A DNA stretch of 64,000 nt from Prosopocoilus inquinatus (taxonomy: Eukaryota > Arthropoda > Insecta > Coleoptera > Lucanidae). The DNA lies in the NCBI GenBank assembly GCA_036172665.1, contig CM069875.1:24087806-24151805 (forward strand). The letters run 5' to 3'. Below the pieces are notes generated by a model. The model ran no database searches. It was not told where the DNA came from and was given only the letters and a program-made list of their open reading frames with translations. Shown piece by piece: positions 1-51,265 of the stretch. How positions within the stretch are numbered: position 1 is the first letter of the stretch; each line of letters starts with the position of its first letter. The translations under genes were made by a program, and so were the position numbers.

Positions 1-1155
1 GACCAGAAAATACTGGGATAAAGGAGTTCTAATTTTTGGTAGAAATTAAACAAAATATTTTGGTTTAAACCCAACTTTGAACAAAAGTCAGAATGAAGTT
101 TCTTATTATGGTCTTAAAAGTAGTTTTACTGATTCTTAATTCGCGATGGTACTTTTGTTTCTAAGGCTACTCGAGGTGTATTTTTTTTTGTTGAAAGGCT
201 CGTTATAAGAAATACACTTTTAAAAAATTATTTAAAAAGTTTATTTGTTAAATATAAGGATGTCAATACGGGAATTCCCTTCATCCACTACGCCCTTTCA
301 ATTCTAAATTTAGAGCAAAATAGTGGAAATCAACTGAAAATTTATACAAATACAGCCAATTGTATTACTCTATAAAATTTGTGCTGGATTTATCTTACTT
401 TTAAGCCAAAGCTAAGCAAAAAGACAAACATTTGCTTTCACTTCAGATTTGGAAAGTGACATTCTCTTAGGAAAAGGGAGTTAGTTAGGCTGCACTATCG
501 CTTTTCGATAAATCCTCGAAAGTGATGTTTTGCTACATTTTAATGATAGAATACAGAATGCAATATACACGTAGAAAATATAGAAGTAAAATGCTTTATT
601 TATTTTACGTATTTGTAAAACAGATAAATTTCAGATTGTCAGTCACATCGTCTAAAATGTTTTTATATTAATAAGGAAAAATTGAAATCTTGAAAATCTG
701 ATGAAGGGTAAGTAATACGATTTTTTTTAATAGTTTTGACATTATAGTGTACTTATAAATCATTTTCTTAATTTATTTTTACAGAATTTTGCCACCTCAC
801 CGAGAACAAAATTTTTAGCATGGTAAAATGATGATGAAGCCACACAAGTTATTGAAGAAAAATGCATGATTAACAACGATTACATAGAAGTTTTGGACCA
901 AACTCAACTCAGCAAATAGACACAGCTGATACGCAGCTTTACGTTGTATTGTCTCCCGCCTGCAAGTACACCTATTTCGCCAGCTCAGATTAATAAGCGG
1001 ATTAGATTTTATAATTATTATGATCTTTACGGTTTATATTTTTATATGTACCAGTTTTTTCCGGCGATTATTGTACACTAAAGATATTTTTTTAGCCGCT
1101 GATTATGAACTACATTCTAGCTCTTTAATTCAACTGAATAGCTGTAGATTGCGAA
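1..1155. other. AT-rich intergenic stretch, nothing recognised
   Basis: No reading frame with recognisable protein similarity and no clear repeat structure was seen. It ends where a hAT-like MITE begins. Confidence 0.4.
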
Positions 1156-1936
1156 TAGGGATAGTAAAAAATATATATATCGATATATCTACTCATATGA
1201 TATATCGCTGACCATGGTTATCGATACATTCGATATATCGTTAAAAATATATCGATATATTTAACTGATTCTAAAAAAAGGCAAATAAAAATAAGTTCCC
1301 GCATAGTTAATAGATTTCAATTTAATAATAAGGCAGATTTTCTTTTAATATACTCGCTCAAAAATGTATGTATGTATAAGAACTAGTAAAATTATTATTA
1401 AAAACATTATGAAGTAATAATAAGGTAGTACAATTCTACTACTGTGCTAAGGCGAAATATTTCCAAATTTTGCTTTTCGGTGGTGCCACAATTAAAAGAA
1501 AAAATAATTATCAAAACCGCATTTCAGAAGTCAAATCACTACTTGTGACACAAGTCACAAGAACGAATGACGTTCTTTGTCGACCGTTTATAAAACCAAC
1601 GTTAATTTGTTCGGGGATTTACATAGCTAATATTTAAAAATAGATTTTATGGGGATGCATGATTGTGGGTTTTATTTTCTTTACTACAGGGCAGGCCTAA
1701 AATGAAAGAAATTAAAAAATATTTCAAGTAGTTTTCTCTCTCATCAATATAAAGATAGCGATAACAGATTTCATTTTTCTTTAAAACTGCACAAGATAAA
1801 AAAATATATCGGATGATTATTCGAAAATATATCGATATTTTTACCAATATATTGAATTATAATATCGACATTATATCGATATTTTTCGAGAATTTATCAA
1901 TATTTCTAATATATCGATATATCGTTGCTATCCCTA
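1156..1936. mobile_element. hAT-like non-autonomous element with ATATCGATAT subterminal repeats
   Basis: The ends are inverted repeats (TAGGGATAG at the left, CTATCCCTA at the right). Flanking 8-mers match at 6 of 8 positions (attgcgaa / actgtgaa), which fits the 8-bp target duplications of hAT elements. Both ends carry many copies of the self-complementary motif ATATCGATAT: about four within 1,175-1,262 and about five within 1,803-1,925. No transposase is visible inside. Assignment to hAT is inference from the TIR style and duplication length. Confidence 0.6.
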
Positions 1937-1990
1937 ACTGTGAATGCTTCGGTTTAGGGCTGTAGTTGAAGAATAAAATATGATTATTTT

Positions 1991-2120
1991 TTAGGCCTGG
2001 TTTTTCCATCACAGTTTAACTTTAAACTTCGTTTTATTCCCAAAACAATTATGAGGACAATTGTTTCCATAGGAATTAAACGGAGATTAAAATTAAACCA
2101 TGAATGAAAAAAATAAGAAA
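1991..2120. mobile_element. Palindromic MITE (TTAGGCCTGG family), short copy
   Basis: The left arm starts TTAGGCCTGGTTTTT and the right half is its imperfect complement. The same left-arm sequence occurs in the longer copy at 32,657-33,117, so this is a dispersed family and not a local hairpin. Confidence 0.6.
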
Positions 2121-3102
2121 TCTATCGAAATCCGATATAAAAATTGGCGCATGTCATTAATAAGTGTAAGTTTGGCAGATAAATCACTTATGGTACATGC
2201 TGTATATGTACAAATAATTTGTTGATATACAATTTGTTATAGGCCACAAATGCAAATGGTTAGGGGAAAACGGGGTAGGTTCGGACAGAGGACATCTCTG
2301 GACATATCAAATTTATTTCTTAAGTGTCTTATTAGATTCATTTGGTTGTGGAGCAGCACCAATTTGTTCCCTTTCTCTTGTTCCAAGGCAATGCATCTAA
2401 CGCATCAAGTTTAAAGAGGGAAAAATTGTTTTTTGGTGTAAGGAAATAAATTTTCGAGTTAATTGCATAAGGTTTCACGTCAATAATAGTTACGTGTTAA
2501 GCTATGTAAATTAATCTTTACGGGCGAGCTGGAAGTTTGTAATCCAGTGAGAAAACTTTTATTTTCAATTTAACATGGTGATTTTTAATTTACTTTAATT
2601 TTTTCATGAAAACGCCTTTTTATCGAAGGCGTTATTTCTAGCTAGACGTAGACTTGATGATGTAAACACAATCTGCTTTTTTACAAGCCTGAAAAATTTT
2701 ACAGGTCTTTTATACGAGCCCATAAAATATTACAGGTCTGTAATTTATCATTTACTTGGTAGTTAATTAATCTGGAAGATGTCAATTACTAAAAACGTGG
2801 AAATAAAATTTCTTACAATTCAATGCAGCTGGGGCTTTGTAATTGCGTTCATTTTTTTAATACAGAATTGTTTAAAACATGTCGGGGGTTGATTCGGGCA
2901 ATTCTGTTAGGACACATTCGGATAGGCTTTCATTAATGTTGAAGACCTACTGGTAACACAATAAAGGGCACCACTATTTCACCTATCATATTTGTTATAA
3001 AGTTCCGACACAAATGTCCAGTAAACTTGTTTTTTTCTTTACATTTACAGCAGTAGGTAGATATTCATTTTGTTTTCTGTTTTTGCAGTAAATTGATTTC
3101 TA
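2121..3102. other. Intergenic stretch, no gene seen
   Basis: AT-rich sequence. At 2,258-2,292 there is a G-rich stretch resembling the terminus of a DNA transposon (GGGGAAAACGGGGTAGG), but no matching partner end was found. Confidence 0.35.
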
Positions 3103-4225
3103 ATACAGGGTGTAATCAAATTAGTTTCACATATTAATACCGTAAGTTCCTCATCATGTAGGAGAATTAATGCTGCAACTACCAAAAGTCTAGCTCAAAA
3201 ATAAAAAAATGACCTAGTGGAGGAGTATTGACGCTTTTGTTTGAGAACTTTGGGTCGGCCGTGCACGAAAACAACGTTATAAAACAAAATTCCAGCAAAA
3301 TTCAAGGTCAATTGCTTGATCGCATTTTAAAAGCTTTATGGGAACACAATAAAATAGAATCACCGACCCATTAAAGACGACAGTTCAAATCGACAACCTC
3401 TGGGTCGTAGCCCGTGTGTGCAATATTATTAAAGAAGAACAATTTAAATCTGCTTGCATTGATCAGAATTAAATATGTTTCATTAGATAATCGACAATAA
3501 TTAGATCTTGATATCCTGGTCTTTGTAAACCAATAGTATACATGATTTACAGTGCTAATTTCGCTTATTAAAATGATTTAAAAAAAATATTAGTCGCTTT
3601 AATTGATTGTCGCTTTGTTAATTATTTCCATCAACGAATACGTTTCTTCGTAGTTCGAGTTCGATGACGCTTTATTGTTTTGGTTCCACAAAATAATAAA
3701 AGCGTTCAATAATGATTTTCCGAAATGCAGAAAGAAGACATTCTTAAACGTTTTGCGCAATAAAGAAATAACAATGCAGTTTATTGACGACCAGCAAATA
3801 AAGTACACGATAATACGTATGAATTAGTGAAATAATTTTAGAAAATGGAATTTCTAATTTTTATTTATTTTTACATTTTTGTGAGCAGAAAACTATTAAC
3901 AATTACGTGAAAATTGATTAATTTAATAAGCAACGCGATGGATATTTATAATTCTATTCCGTTATGGAATTACATAAGTGATGATTTTAACCCAGTGCCC
4001 TTCAGTTCGATGACGCTTTATTGTTTTACGACGTTTTATGATGCGCTTGTAGAAACTGATACACGGCCAGTCAGAGGTTTTCAAACAAAAAGTTTCCGGG
4101 TTCTGGGGGGGTTTTAATTTCTTTAATTTTTCACCAATAAAATTCATATTTGCAGAAATCACTTTCTTAAGTGATAAAGAACTTACAGTTTTAATATGTG
4201 AAACTTATTTGATTTCAGGCTGTAT
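3103..4225. mobile_element. DNA transposon remnant with ~60-bp TIRs (ATACAGGGTG end)
   Basis: The left end reads ATACAGGGTGTAATCAAA and the right end is its imperfect inverse complement; similarity continues about 60 bp inward, including TTTCACATATTAA in both arms. The interior is about 1 kb and holds no convincing transposase, so it is probably a deleted, non-autonomous copy. No clear target duplication was identified. Confidence 0.55.
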
Positions 4226-6154
4226 GTAGGCAGATCTATTTAAGCTAAAAAGTAACCCTGTGTATTATATAGGGTGTAAGTGTACATAAGGAATAATTAA
4301 ACTATTTCTGATTAATAGTAGTAACAAAAGCAGATTGCAACGAGCCGAAAGTGAGTATAATTTATTCTATCTGGATATACAATGAAGTGTAATGTTTGGT
4401 GATTTATAATTGCCATAAATAATTACGGAAGTAGGATGGATAAAGACAACAATTAATAGAGAATTTCTTTTAATTGCAGTGAAACAAACAATGGTACAAC
4501 CTTTAAAAAATATAATAGGTCCACTTAATAATAAAAATCAACAAATAAATATACACACGATGGTTCACCTAAGTGAAAAAAATTATTTTCGAACTCTAAA
4601 TTTATAAAGCAACAACTAAGCTCTATCTTATTTATGTTTTAGAATAAAAGAAAATTATTTACAATATTTAAAATCGTAACAAAAAATTAATTTTCTACAC
4701 CTACTTAAAATATAGTACTTTTCAATTATTGTTATTCATTTCATCTACCATCTAGTATTTGTACCGATGACTGAATTATTAGCGTAACATTAAATTTTTA
4801 GGACTCTGATACAGAAATAGAGTGAAAAATTTACTTGATCACAAGATTTAAACATTGTTTCAAAAATACTTTGCCAATTCGAAATGTTTATGTAACTCCT
4901 TTTCGTGTTTCGTACGTTTTACGATCGATTCATGCTAAACTATATTAAAATATAAATATGGCATTCTTTTATTTTTATTACATCACAAAATAGCCTCGAA
5001 TTTAAGTATGAAATTGCAAATTTTTTACATTCCTCAATTTAAAGATACGTGTTCGTCTCCGTTTCTGCCTATAAATCACTACTTGCTCAGAAATAAAACT
5101 ATTTCGTCAACTTACATAATAACTTGTTGAAGTTTTATCACTGGCTAATAAGGCCATAAATTAAAATGTCTAACCGAAATGACGCTTTGAGATTTGTGCA
5201 ACATATTCTATCATTGTTGTGATGAATTGAGGTAAATAAAAAATCACCACATCAATAATAGTGTTTATTAATTTTTTAGCATTATATAATTTTTATTGTA
5301 TACATATAGGAAAAACGATCTTAAATTCAAAATTTAACAATGGTTTGGCTGAATGGCCCTTGTTAAAAAAAATGTAATTAAACAATTACTGTAAATATGC
5401 CAGCTATTGTGCAATAATTGTTCAATTCAACATAAAATGCTACTACAGCCCGTCAAGTAATTATAAAATGGAACTAAAAGAATAGTGTATGACACAGCGT
5501 CGTAAAACAGGATAATACGTATATGTAAAAGCAATGTTCTGCCAGAACAACTAGTTAATTTGGATCGCATTGTTTTACGACACGGTGTGAAATCAACTCG
5601 GACAAAGCTTTATGAAATATCAAGTTTCGTTCTCATAAAATCTCAAGGTGCACAAGAATTATTTATTTATGCGACTGCTTTGCATAAATTAATTTTCTAT
5701 TTCGTAGATTGCAGTATGAAGTTTAGTTAATCTTCATAATCACATACAAATACCGTACTTACCACTTTCTTGGTATAAAAATACATGCAGTACAAAATGA
5801 TAAAAAACGTACATACATATATAAAGTACAAGCATTTTAGAGAAATGAGATTCAACTTTTTTCATTTCATGTTACAAATTAGAAAGGGCAGAGTAATATA
5901 CATAATTATTTTTAAATTACTCTGACGTCAAAAAAAAATTATAAAAAAATTACTTTAAAAATACTTACACGATTGTAACATGTTCGATTACTTTAAAAAA
6001 TAACTATAATATAATAAAGGTCCCCTAATGAATATACTTTCAACTAAAAATTGTTTCTAAGATAAAACGGAAAGAATGCTCTGCTAAATTTTTCGACAAG
6101 TGGAATCTCTTATTCAAACGAAACCTGATATTTCAAATTGAATCGAGTTAAAGT
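4226..6154. other. FoxK 3' flank, probably including its 3' UTR
   Basis: AT-rich sequence immediately downstream (minus strand) of the FoxK stop codon. No other gene is recognisable. The length of the 3' UTR cannot be set from sequence alone. Confidence 0.4.
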
Positions 6155-44827
<38,673 letters not shown>

Positions 44828-45173
44828 TAGTGTTGTTAAATTACCGGTAATTTATTTTTAATGTTACCTTACCGGTAATGTTACCGTAACATTACCAATT
44901 GGAGCTCAAGTGGCGACATCTCGCACTGGAGTTACTAAAAATGTGATATTTTCTGATTAATTGGATATCGGATACTCACTAAATTTTTGTCTTATTAAAA
45001 AAATAAGATTTCCTATGTTTAATATTAGGTATTTCCACTAAATTTTAATTTACATTATGTTGACAAGAGAGGTAACAAACAGTAACTAACGGTAACAAAT
45101 GAATGTTATCTTACCGGTAACATTGCAAATTTACCGTAAGGTAATGTGGTAATATTACCGACTCACAACACTA
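44828..45173. mobile_element. hAT-like MITE with TTACCGGTAA subterminal repeats, 346 bp
   Basis: The ends TAGTGTTGT and ACAACACTA are inverse complements. Near both ends lie repeated TTACCGGTAA, GGTAACATT and variants. Flanking 8-mers do not match clearly. Confidence 0.62.
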
Positions 45174-46212
45174 GTGAGTATAGATCTTATGTATGTACTC
45201 ACTGACGCAGCAGACTGTATGAATGCACCGGGTGCATTCAAAAATTTAAATTTCCCGCTCAAACTGGCGAAAAATTACCTTTTCTTACTATTATTTAACC
45301 GTTTACAGGTTTATGCGTTTCATAATCTGTGGTGAACAGTTAGTTTTAAGTTTAAGCCAAGCTTTATAGCTTTAAATCTGAACAAAACATTGAATATGTT
45401 TTAAAAATAATGTTAGGTTGGTTAAGTATATTACAACATAATTGCATAGCAATAATCCACGCAAAATATGTTATATTTGGTATCATTTTGAAGCATTTTT
45501 TATTTTTGATGTAAATGTAGGTAAATTGGCATTGCACCCAATGCACTGGGCGCATGTCATAATTACACCGGGTGGAAACCCATCTCTATACTTGCACGAG
45601 AAGCGCAGTGCTCATCACGCACGAACTGAAACAATCTTTTGCTAAATGGCTAAAATATCGTATTTAGTAATGCTAGGTTCTAAGAAAATGCTATGTCTAT
45701 GTAAATTGAAAATAACCGGTTTATCGGTTATTTGATTGATTTTACAAGACACCAGTCATCAGACGTGATTAATTTTAAAAATGAACTGATTTATTGAATT
45801 ACTCAAATTTAAAATCAAAACACTTAATGCAAGCAGTGGCGCAGCCAGAAATTTTTTGGGAATTTTCATCATAGGCGCTCATGTGGCAATTTTCCGGGGA
45901 GAGGGGGGGGCTGACATAATGTGTCACATAAAATCTGTGCATAAAATATCATTTTCAGTTTAAATTATAATTATTGCGTGATGGTGCGGTAATAACTGAC
46001 AAATAATTTTAAAAAGTGGTTTTAAAAAAGTGTAACAGATAATTTGAGAATTATTTTCAAAATAATATCCAAATTTATATTTTTATCTTTTTATTTATAC
46101 ATATACAACAAATATTATACCTACTTAAGATATATTTATTTATAACATATTATAAATAATAGGCACTACAACAAATGCTCAATTAGTCTTTACAGCCAAA
46201 AAATATCCCAAC
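45174..46212. other. Intergenic, no gene seen
   Basis: Near 45,836, AGTGGCGCAGCCAG and a following G-run at about 45,900-45,911 resemble one end of a hAT-type element, without a partner end. Confidence 0.35.
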
Positions 46213-46656
46213 CAGCGTTGGGATATGAAAATTTTATCTTAGGTAATAGATAAAATTTTGGAAAAATGTAGATAACAGGTAAAAGATAATTTTCGTGTAT
46301 CTAGATAAAAATAATAGATAACAAATTCAGATATTAAATAGGTATTAAAAAAATGTATAAAATTACGTATGTCATATTAACTAGTAGAAATAGTTTTCTT
46401 GTCCTTGAATCCTTGACATTTATTAGATAGATTTGTAATGATTTTTCTCAAGCTCGTTAAATTGATACCAAAATGCTCTCTGTAAATTTGTTATGTAGGG
46501 GGTTGTTACGCAGGTACAGTATCTGTTAGTCAGATAGGTAAATATTTTAGACAGATAAGATAATTTTGATACTTATCTAAATAAAAGATAACAGATGAAA
46601 AATTGTTATCTAGATACAAAAATTCAAATAAATTATCTAGATAATCCTACCACTAG
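46213..46656. mobile_element. hAT-like MITE with TATCTAGATA subterminal repeats, 444 bp
   Basis: The left end CAGCGTTGGGATAT and the right end ATAATCCTACCACTAG are imperfect inverse complements. Both halves hold many ATCTAGATAA, AGATAACAGAT and AAAAGATAA motifs. Confidence 0.6.
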
Positions 46657-46989
46657 TCATTCTAGGAACAAACGCTGCATATTTTTCCACCAATCTGCCT
46701 CTTAGCTCGTTCAAATTGCGGTAAGGTATCTCATAATTTTTTTATTTTAAATAAAGCCGCAAGAAGCTAAACCAACAAGTAGCGCTACTGTTGGATCTAA
46801 AATACAAGCATGCATTCAGTATAAGCTTTTTTTAACAATACATAATTTCAACGGGAAGCAGGAATTTACAATTTAAAAAAATTGTATTGAAATCCATATA
46901 GTGCATAATCAAAGCACACCCGGCTTACTTAAATAATTCTCTCAAAACAAAAAATCACATTTCAATTTAGGCGAACACACGATTTTTTT

Positions 46990-47309
46990 TAATGATTTAA
47001 TTTTTGATGTGATATTTAAACTATTGCTATGATTCAACGATATTTGTCGGAAACTCCATGCGTCAGAGCCTGGCGCGACGTCTCGAAGCTCTGAGAGACG
47101 TCTATCTGCTTCCGCGACAGAATTTTCAGGTCGCCGACTGGAATCTTCGTCATCCCGGATATTTAAGCGATCGGCCGGAGAAATAAAAACAATTCACATT
47201 AAAGCTTGGAATTGATCGTTCGGCGTATGTTTAAATAAATTAGTTTATTAATTATATGGAGCTGTTTTTTTTACAATAAATTTAAAACGAACCCCAAATT
47301 CGTAACACT
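46990..47309. mobile_element. Possible solo-LTR remnant
   Basis: A GC-richer block (47,060-47,190) precedes a TATTTAAG box, an AATAAA (about 47,183) and an end CCCAAATTCGTAACA, as in many Ty3/Gypsy LTRs. The other LTR end was not delimited. Confidence 0.35.
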
Positions 47310-48249
47310 ATTATAATCAAATCATGGGCGGTGAAACAAATTTAACTTACTTTTTTATTTTTACCAAAAAAGTTTAAAATTTTTTTCTTGAAATTTTATA
47401 TGGTCGTAATGATCTAGTACTTTTCTATGAAATAAGCCTGTAAAATGGATTTGGAATATGTTACACTAGATCTCTTTTTAATAAAATAAACGAGAAAGAT
47501 AAACTCTTTTTAAGAGTGATGGCCTACCAAGCAAAAATAAAAAAAATATTAATAATACTACTACTAATAATAAATCTGGGTTATTGTTTTGTTGCAAAGT
47601 GTCTAGGTCTGAGGTATTGGACCAAACTTATTCTTTTTTCAGTCTATTTTTAACGTTACCTTTTATTATTCAAAGGAATAAATTTTGCAGCAACGTGCTG
47701 TTTCAAAGAGGTTTTGGTTAAATTTTGGATTATTTTCTTCATTACTAGTTGTAACATGAACGTCAGATTATTTTAAATCAAATTTATCATTGATCATTTG
47801 GCAAGTGTTTCTGATTCCGTAACATTTACTAAATAAATCCGCTGCTGCAATGTGAGCATAACTTAATAACTTTTAACTTACGGGTATTAATTGCAGACAA
47901 GGACTTAAACAATAAGTTTCATTAATCACTTTGAGAATTCCGGCTATTGCGTTAATTGTAAATATAATGTTTGAAAGTATATGACATATAAGCATGTTTC
48001 TTTAATTTAAAACAAAAAATGTATTAATTGAAGTGGCAGACACTTTGAGCGAAAAAATAGAAAAATTTCAATCTCTAAGGTTCATCGAACGTTGTAACGT
48101 TTTAAACCAACAAAAACAATGCGTGGTTAAAATAACAAATTGCCATGCTTTTAGCACATTAATTATTTTTCCCGAAAACTATTTGGATTATTAAAAATTT
48201 ATTTAAGTAAAATTTGTTTCTTTTTAAACAAAATCGATTTTCCCACAAT
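47310..48249. other. Intergenic, no gene seen
   Basis: AT-rich, no supported feature. Confidence 0.3.
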
Positions 48250-48950
48250 AGAGTTAAAACTAATTAAAGATCCACCATAGGCATCTTGTAAACTATAAGA
48301 GATACAAAGACCGTCAAAATACAAAAAAAACACTATTTTGGGGTCTATAAAAACGGACATTAAGAACTAAAACTATCATTAACAAATTTTATAAAATTAT
48401 AGTAGGTACAGTCGAACGCACCTTAAATGCACTTCCTGCACTCAAACCACACCCTTAAGACCCTGTGCTATAAAGCTCATAGAAATGTCAAATTGTAGCA
48501 TTCAAATTGCGCACGACTGTACGTATTTACATAAAAAATGTTATTTCCTGAATTATTATTTAGTAACTTAGTATTTTGTTTTAAAATAAAAGCATAAATT
48601 TGTCATATTGTGTTATCCAGTTTCATTTTTGTATCACGTGTAGATACAAATATCTAAGATAACACCCATAAGAGAAAAACAATTGGCAGTCGTATCTGTC
48701 AATCTTTTGGCAGTGTAGATGTGGTGTAGATAGTCCATCGAATTTAATATAAAATTATCGAATTTTATGATTGTATGGTAATAAGTAAACATTTTAAATT
48801 TAGAATTTCCAGTTTTTTGAAGATATTTCAGGAATGAAGACAAAAGAGACTTTTTTGCACATTTTTATAAACCAAAACAGCGCAATATCCTTTATAATTT
48901 AATCTTATTCGTATCTTATAATTTACGAGATATCCATTAGTTGTAACCCT
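48250..48950. mobile_element. TIR element related to 7,621-8,667, second copy
   Basis: The left side has AACTAATTAAAGATCCACC and TATAAGAGATACAAAGAC; the right side has CGAGATATCCATTAGTTGTA then ACCCT. Shared interior includes TTTTGGGGTCTATAAAAA and TGAAGATATTTCAG. A 115-bp MITE sits inside. Confidence 0.55.
48407..48521. mobile_element. MITE of ~115 bp, TACAGTCG ends
   Basis: TACAGTCGAACGCACCTTAA and its inverse at the right (TTGCGCACGACTGTA) are TIRs; the TA at each end is a likely target duplication. Nested in the larger element. Confidence 0.7.
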
Positions 48951-49770
48951 ATATATTTAAATGTAGACTTTCAATTTTATACCACTTGTTCATGAACCTT
49001 GATTTGTATATGCATAGTCTATTTATTTCAATAGGAAGCGGTTTTCTATAAAATTTTATTTAAATTGCAAATAAATGAAAGCGCTCAAAGAGTCGAAGGG
49101 CGGAGCTGTAAATGAAAACATGAAATTTAACCATGCTGTATTAAGTATTCACATAGCTGTCCAATTAGGTAGATCCTGTACATATCTTCTTATCAGCATT
49201 TATTTGTAATGACTGTATTCGCTATTGTAACAAAGAGACTTTTGGCAGATGTCAGACGATTCCAGATAGCAGATGAGATGGCGCTGGGTGATATACCGGT
49301 CATGCCGGTTGAGATATATTGAAAAAAATTTAACGTGAATTTTCTTTTGGTAAGCTGATTTTACAAGGTTTCATTTATTGATAAAAAAATTGATACAGTT
49401 GATCTTCAATTTATTTGTAGGTGTAAACGTAAAGCAACAAGATTGATGATTACAATAAATTTTTCAAGAACTTGAGCCAATTATCCGTGGATGACAAAGG
49501 TCTTAGTTACCTAGCAATTTTTTATTTTATACGAAATTTTATAAGTATTAATATAATGTGTATTTATTATTGTAAGTAGTAATTGCATTTAAAATTTTGA
49601 AAGAACTGAACTGACAGAGTTCTACTGAACTCAAACTTTTGTTTCACAGTCTATTATAATTGTGACAATGATAATTGTAATAAAATAATTAAGGTCCCCC
49701 ATTTAATTTCTTTCACCACTTAAAACATTAACAAATCTGCAAATGTGCAGGACTAAATGGTCAAGATAAT

Positions 49771-49934
49771 TTATAATTTTGATATTAACTCATTTTGTGA
49801 TTCTAACTCAGATTCCGCAAGTTCGTTGAGAAGAAAATGTGCTTCATCATAATATGGATTAGTTACTTCCCTTACTCTGTCCAACCATGCACTTAGCACT
49901 GGCCTGCCTTTTCTAGGATCATAACCAGCAACTC
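49771..49934 (-). CDS. GstT: GST theta exon 4 and stop
   Basis: Acceptor ACAG; encodes VAGYDPRKGRPVLSAWLDRV to a TAA stop at 49,771-49,773. Confidence 0.9.
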
Positions 49935-50713
49935 CTGTAACAAAAAATGTATTTCAAATCTCAACTATTAAAATGCCTTATTAGCTTACTTGACTGTTGG
50001 ATTTCACATGCAGCCCATATATCCGCTGCTGATATTTTATCACCTGTGATGAAAGGGCTTGAATTAAGCCAAACCTTTTCGATTTGATTGTAGCAGTCGG
50101 ACATATTTTTTTCAAAAATGATTAGTTTCTCTGGAGGCGTAATTTTTCCAAAAAACTTTGGATGTAACCACTACATTAAAAACTGAATCATTAATACATA
50201 AATATATGCGAAAAATGATGTACTTTTGAAAATTTAGGTTTATCGAATTAATGTATAGCGGCACAATCACTGTTGATCTTGATCAGTTGATCACAGTTCA
50301 TAAACACATATAAACTTACTTTTCTTTGAAAATATAGATTAGTCAATAGTCTTGTATTAAGGTGCTGCCATTCTAAGTATTCGTCAACTTTTGCTTGATC
50401 CTCAGGATCATGAGGGTACCATTCTTGTGGCAAATGTTTTACCTTAGATAAATACCTCAGAATGGCTACACTGGAAGAATAAATAAATTTAACTGACTTT
50501 CTAATAAAATGGTTTGTTAAGTGAATCAAATTTTCCACAAATGCAAGTAGATTTATTTATTTAAAAAGATATACAATGGCTTAATTTATAATTATTGCTA
50601 CAGGAATATTTGGATGTGATATTTCATTAAGGCCCCTGAGACATAAGTTAAATTTGACATAAATCTTGTTTAGCGAGAGAGACAGGCCACCACAATGGGT
50701 GTTTACTAAGAAC

Positions 50714-50746
<33 letters not shown>

Positions 50747-51265
50747 AATAAGTTGATTTTAGTCCAATGAAATTTGTAAAAAAATTTACACTCCTGAGTG
50801 AAACAATTTTTTTTTATTCATCAGGAGTGAAGAAATTGATGAAGCTATCAAGGGTGATAGCGAAACATAAAGTGTTCTTTCTAATTTAAAGTGTCTGGTT
50901 AAAGCTTTAAAAATAACTATTTACTTAAAAATAAATGTACACATAAGTTTTAAACAAACATTTAAGATATTAATTGATTAATTTATTTTGCATCAATTCA
51001 TTCATTTAAACCTAACGAATGGAAGTCAAAAAGAAATGATTACAATGTGTAATAGTAACCTTTACCTTTCTGTTAAAATGAATCCATCATCGATGATCAC
51101 AGGAAGTTTCTGAAATTTGGAAATCTTTTGAAATTCATCAGTTAGGTTTTCTCCATTTCCAATGGAAATGTAGTGTATTTCAAATGGTATATTGCATAGC
51201 TTGAGCAATATAAACAGCGACCTACAAGGCTGTGACATCAAATCTAAGTAAAGTTTTAATGTCAT
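49771..51265 (-). CDS. GstT: Theta-class glutathione S-transferase, four exons
   Basis: A cytosolic enzyme joining glutathione to electrophiles. Exons on the minus strand: 51265-51066, 50470-50320, 50170-49990 and 49934-49771. The phases (2, 0, 1) join cleanly and give about 231 residues, normal for the family. The N-terminal thioredoxin-like part reads LKLYLDLMSQPCRSLFIL; the Ser of SQP is the expected catalytic-region serine of theta enzymes. KLPVIIDDGFILTES then AILRYL is the glutathione-binding cis-Pro and Glu-Ser segment. The helical domain has YPHDPEDQAKVDEYLEWQH, FITGDKISAADIWAACEIQQ and RPVLSAWLDRVRE. The start at 51265 is preferred over Met 51292 because family members begin with this peptide. 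A plain detoxification gene; insect theta rather than delta/epsilon is inferred from sequence style. Confidence 0.93.
49990..50170 (-). CDS. GstT: GST theta exon 3
   Basis: Acceptor GTAG; encodes WLHPKFFGKITPPEKL through the ISAADIWAACEIQQS motif. Donor GTAAGC, phase 1. Confidence 0.9.
50320..50470 (-). CDS. GstT: GST theta exon 2
   Basis: Acceptor CCAG; encodes SVAILRYLSKVKHLPQEWYP through LLTNLYFQRK. Donor GTAAGT, phase 0. Confidence 0.9.
50717..50745. repeat. (TC)n microsatellite
   Basis: About 14 TC dinucleotides in GST intron 1. Confidence 0.95.
50789..50877 (+). other. Hairpin plus hammerhead-like relic
   Basis: CACTCCTGA and TCAGGAGTG form a 9-bp hairpin (50,789-50,829). Directly after comes TTGATGA (50,836-50,842), a perfect 6-bp stem GCTATC/GATAGC, then GAAAC and a possible ACA/TGT stem III. 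The first core base is T instead of the required C, so activity is unlikely. Confidence 0.4.
51066..51265 (-). CDS. GstT: GST theta exon 1
   Basis: Start codon and glutathione-binding half of the N-terminal domain. Donor GTAAAG, phase 2. Confidence 0.9.

Noticed and set aside
2258..2292. G-rich stretch resembling a pogo/Tigger-type terminus
   Set aside because: No inverse partner or transposase found nearby.
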